A stretch of 6,533 nt of DNA from Acidobacteriota bacterium (GTDB taxonomy: Bacteria; Acidobacteriota; Terriglobia; Terriglobales; Acidobacteriaceae): the NCBI GenBank assembly GCA_021819255.1, contig JAKART010000134.1, positions 1-6,533 on the forward strand, given 5' to 3'. Both the position numbers and the translations under genes were made by a program. Numbering within the stretch: position 1 is the first letter of the stretch; every line of letters starts with the position of its first letter. The notes under the pieces are model-generated. The model was not told where the DNA came from. It ran no database searches and was given only the letters and a program-made list of their open reading frames with translations. Below, piece after piece: positions 6,268 to 6,533 of the stretch.

Positions 6268-6383
6268 TAGACCATTTTCCCTGAAGGTGTAAGCAAGGGG
6301 AACGGCTCCTGTGGGCGTTTTCCTCAATGAAAACGCCACTGAACGCCCGCTTCCGTACACCCATCATCAGGGAAAATGGTCTA
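6268..6383. repeat. 116-bp element with perfect 17-bp terminal inverted repeats (MITE-like or structured RNA)
   Basis: TAGACCATTTTCCCTGA (6268-6284) is exactly inverted at 6367-6383. Inside, ggtgta (6286-6291) can pair with tacacc (6356-6361). The centre is a 9-bp perfect hairpin, ggcgttttc (6314-6322) with gaaaacgcc (6329-6337), loop ctcaat. Another aacgccc (6342-6348) could compete for gggcgtt (6313-6319). GCT occurs directly outside both ends (6265-6267 and 6384-6386), a possible 3-bp target duplication; alternatively the outer TA pairs could be a duplicated TA target. No T-run follows any stem, so it is not a plain intrinsic terminator. It lies between two convergent genes, a typical site for miniature mobile or REP-like repeats. 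It has no coding capacity for a transposase. Confidence 0.6.
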
Positions 6384-6426
6384 GCTGAGCCGCGGACAGG
6401 AGCAGCCGTGGAAGCCGCAGGCGCTC

Positions 6427-6444
6427 TGCGCTACCGGTAGCGCA
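6427..6444. repeat. 18-bp perfect palindrome over the tpiA stop codon
   Basis: tgcgctacc is followed directly by its reverse complement ggtagcgca. As RNA this would be a 7-bp stem with a CCGG tetraloop. It contains the tpiA stop codon (6431-6433) and on the minus strand is not followed by a T-tract. It could be a 3'-end stabilising hairpin for tpiA mRNA or a protein site. Confidence 0.4.
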
Positions 6445-6533
6445 CGATGCCGGCGAAGGTTGCCGGAACCAGACTTGCACCGCCCACCAGGGCTCCATCA
6501 ATCTGCTGCTGAGCCATCAGCGCGCTGAGATCG
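6431..6533 (-). CDS. tpiA: Triosephosphate isomerase, C-terminal end (partial)
   Basis: The last 33 codons of a minus-strand gene are visible, entering from the right edge and ending at TAG (6433-6431). The motif DGALVGGASL is the conserved C-terminal phosphate-binding segment of the TIM barrel, preceded by LMAQQQI and followed by VPATFAGIVRY, as in bacterial TpiA. The enzyme interconverts dihydroxyacetone phosphate and glyceraldehyde 3-phosphate in glycolysis and gluconeogenesis in the cytoplasm. The catalytic Lys, His and Glu lie outside the window, so activity cannot be judged. The gene is convergent with lepB, and the two are separated by 269 bp. Confidence 0.9.
   Translation of the reverse strand, partial: DLSALMAQQQIDGALVGGASLVPATFAGIVRYR

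Noticed and set aside
6314..6337. Central hairpin of the inverted-repeat element as an intrinsic terminator
   Set aside because: The stem is strong, but no T-tract follows on either strand, so it does not meet the usual criteria.
6327..6440. Plus-strand 37-codon ORF starting inside the inverted-repeat element and ending in the tpiA palindrome
   Set aside because: There is no ribosome site, it starts within the loop and stem of the central hairpin and overlaps tpiA antisense; its codons are an accident of the inverted repeats.

Overview
The window is GC-rich (about 60% by eye) and gene-dense bacterial chromosome. It contains six protein genes, two of them cut by the window edges. No phage, CRISPR, tRNA, rRNA or transposase gene is visible. 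Protein style suggests Acidobacteriota (Terriglobales/Acidobacteriaceae-like): a secreted TPR protein with a TolB/FlgO-like 'LPFDN..GD..LNWIGDS' N-terminus, a MurQ with a DVNEDEPELGRRD segment, and a signal peptidase I with a long Pro/Ala-rich N-terminal tail. This is an impression from sequence style, not a database result.

Layout on the minus strand, read right to left: murQ (4020-3055, N-acetylmuramic acid 6-phosphate etherase), a 233-bp gap with hairpins and a palindrome, murA (2821-1541, UDP-GlcNAc enolpyruvyl transferase), an 86-bp gap, then an exported TPR protein (1454 to beyond base 1). Divergent from murQ on the plus strand: an exported class A beta-lactamase-fold serine hydrolase (4278-5375), then 51 bp downstream signal peptidase I (lepB, 5427-6161). 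A convergent intergenic region (6162-6430) separates lepB from the 3' end of tpiA (minus strand, 6431 to beyond 6533). It holds a weak terminator-like hairpin, a 116-bp element bounded by perfect 17-bp inverted repeats, and an 18-bp palindrome over the tpiA stop codon.

Theme: the central genes concern the cell envelope. MurA commits UDP-GlcNAc to peptidoglycan synthesis, MurQ returns recycled MurNAc-6P to GlcNAc-6P, and the serine hydrolase has the SxxK/SDN/KTG triad of penicillin-interacting enzymes but no recognisable Glu166 equivalent. LepB would process exported proteins such as this hydrolase and the TPR protein. A functional link between the murQ/murA group and the divergent hydrolase is inference from gene order.

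Most of the window is ordinary core genome. The items most worth a second look are the 116-bp inverted-repeat element, the non-canonical beta-lactamase-like protein beside murQ, and a perfect palindrome next to a possible murA promoter lying so close to the start codon that the mRNA could be leaderless.
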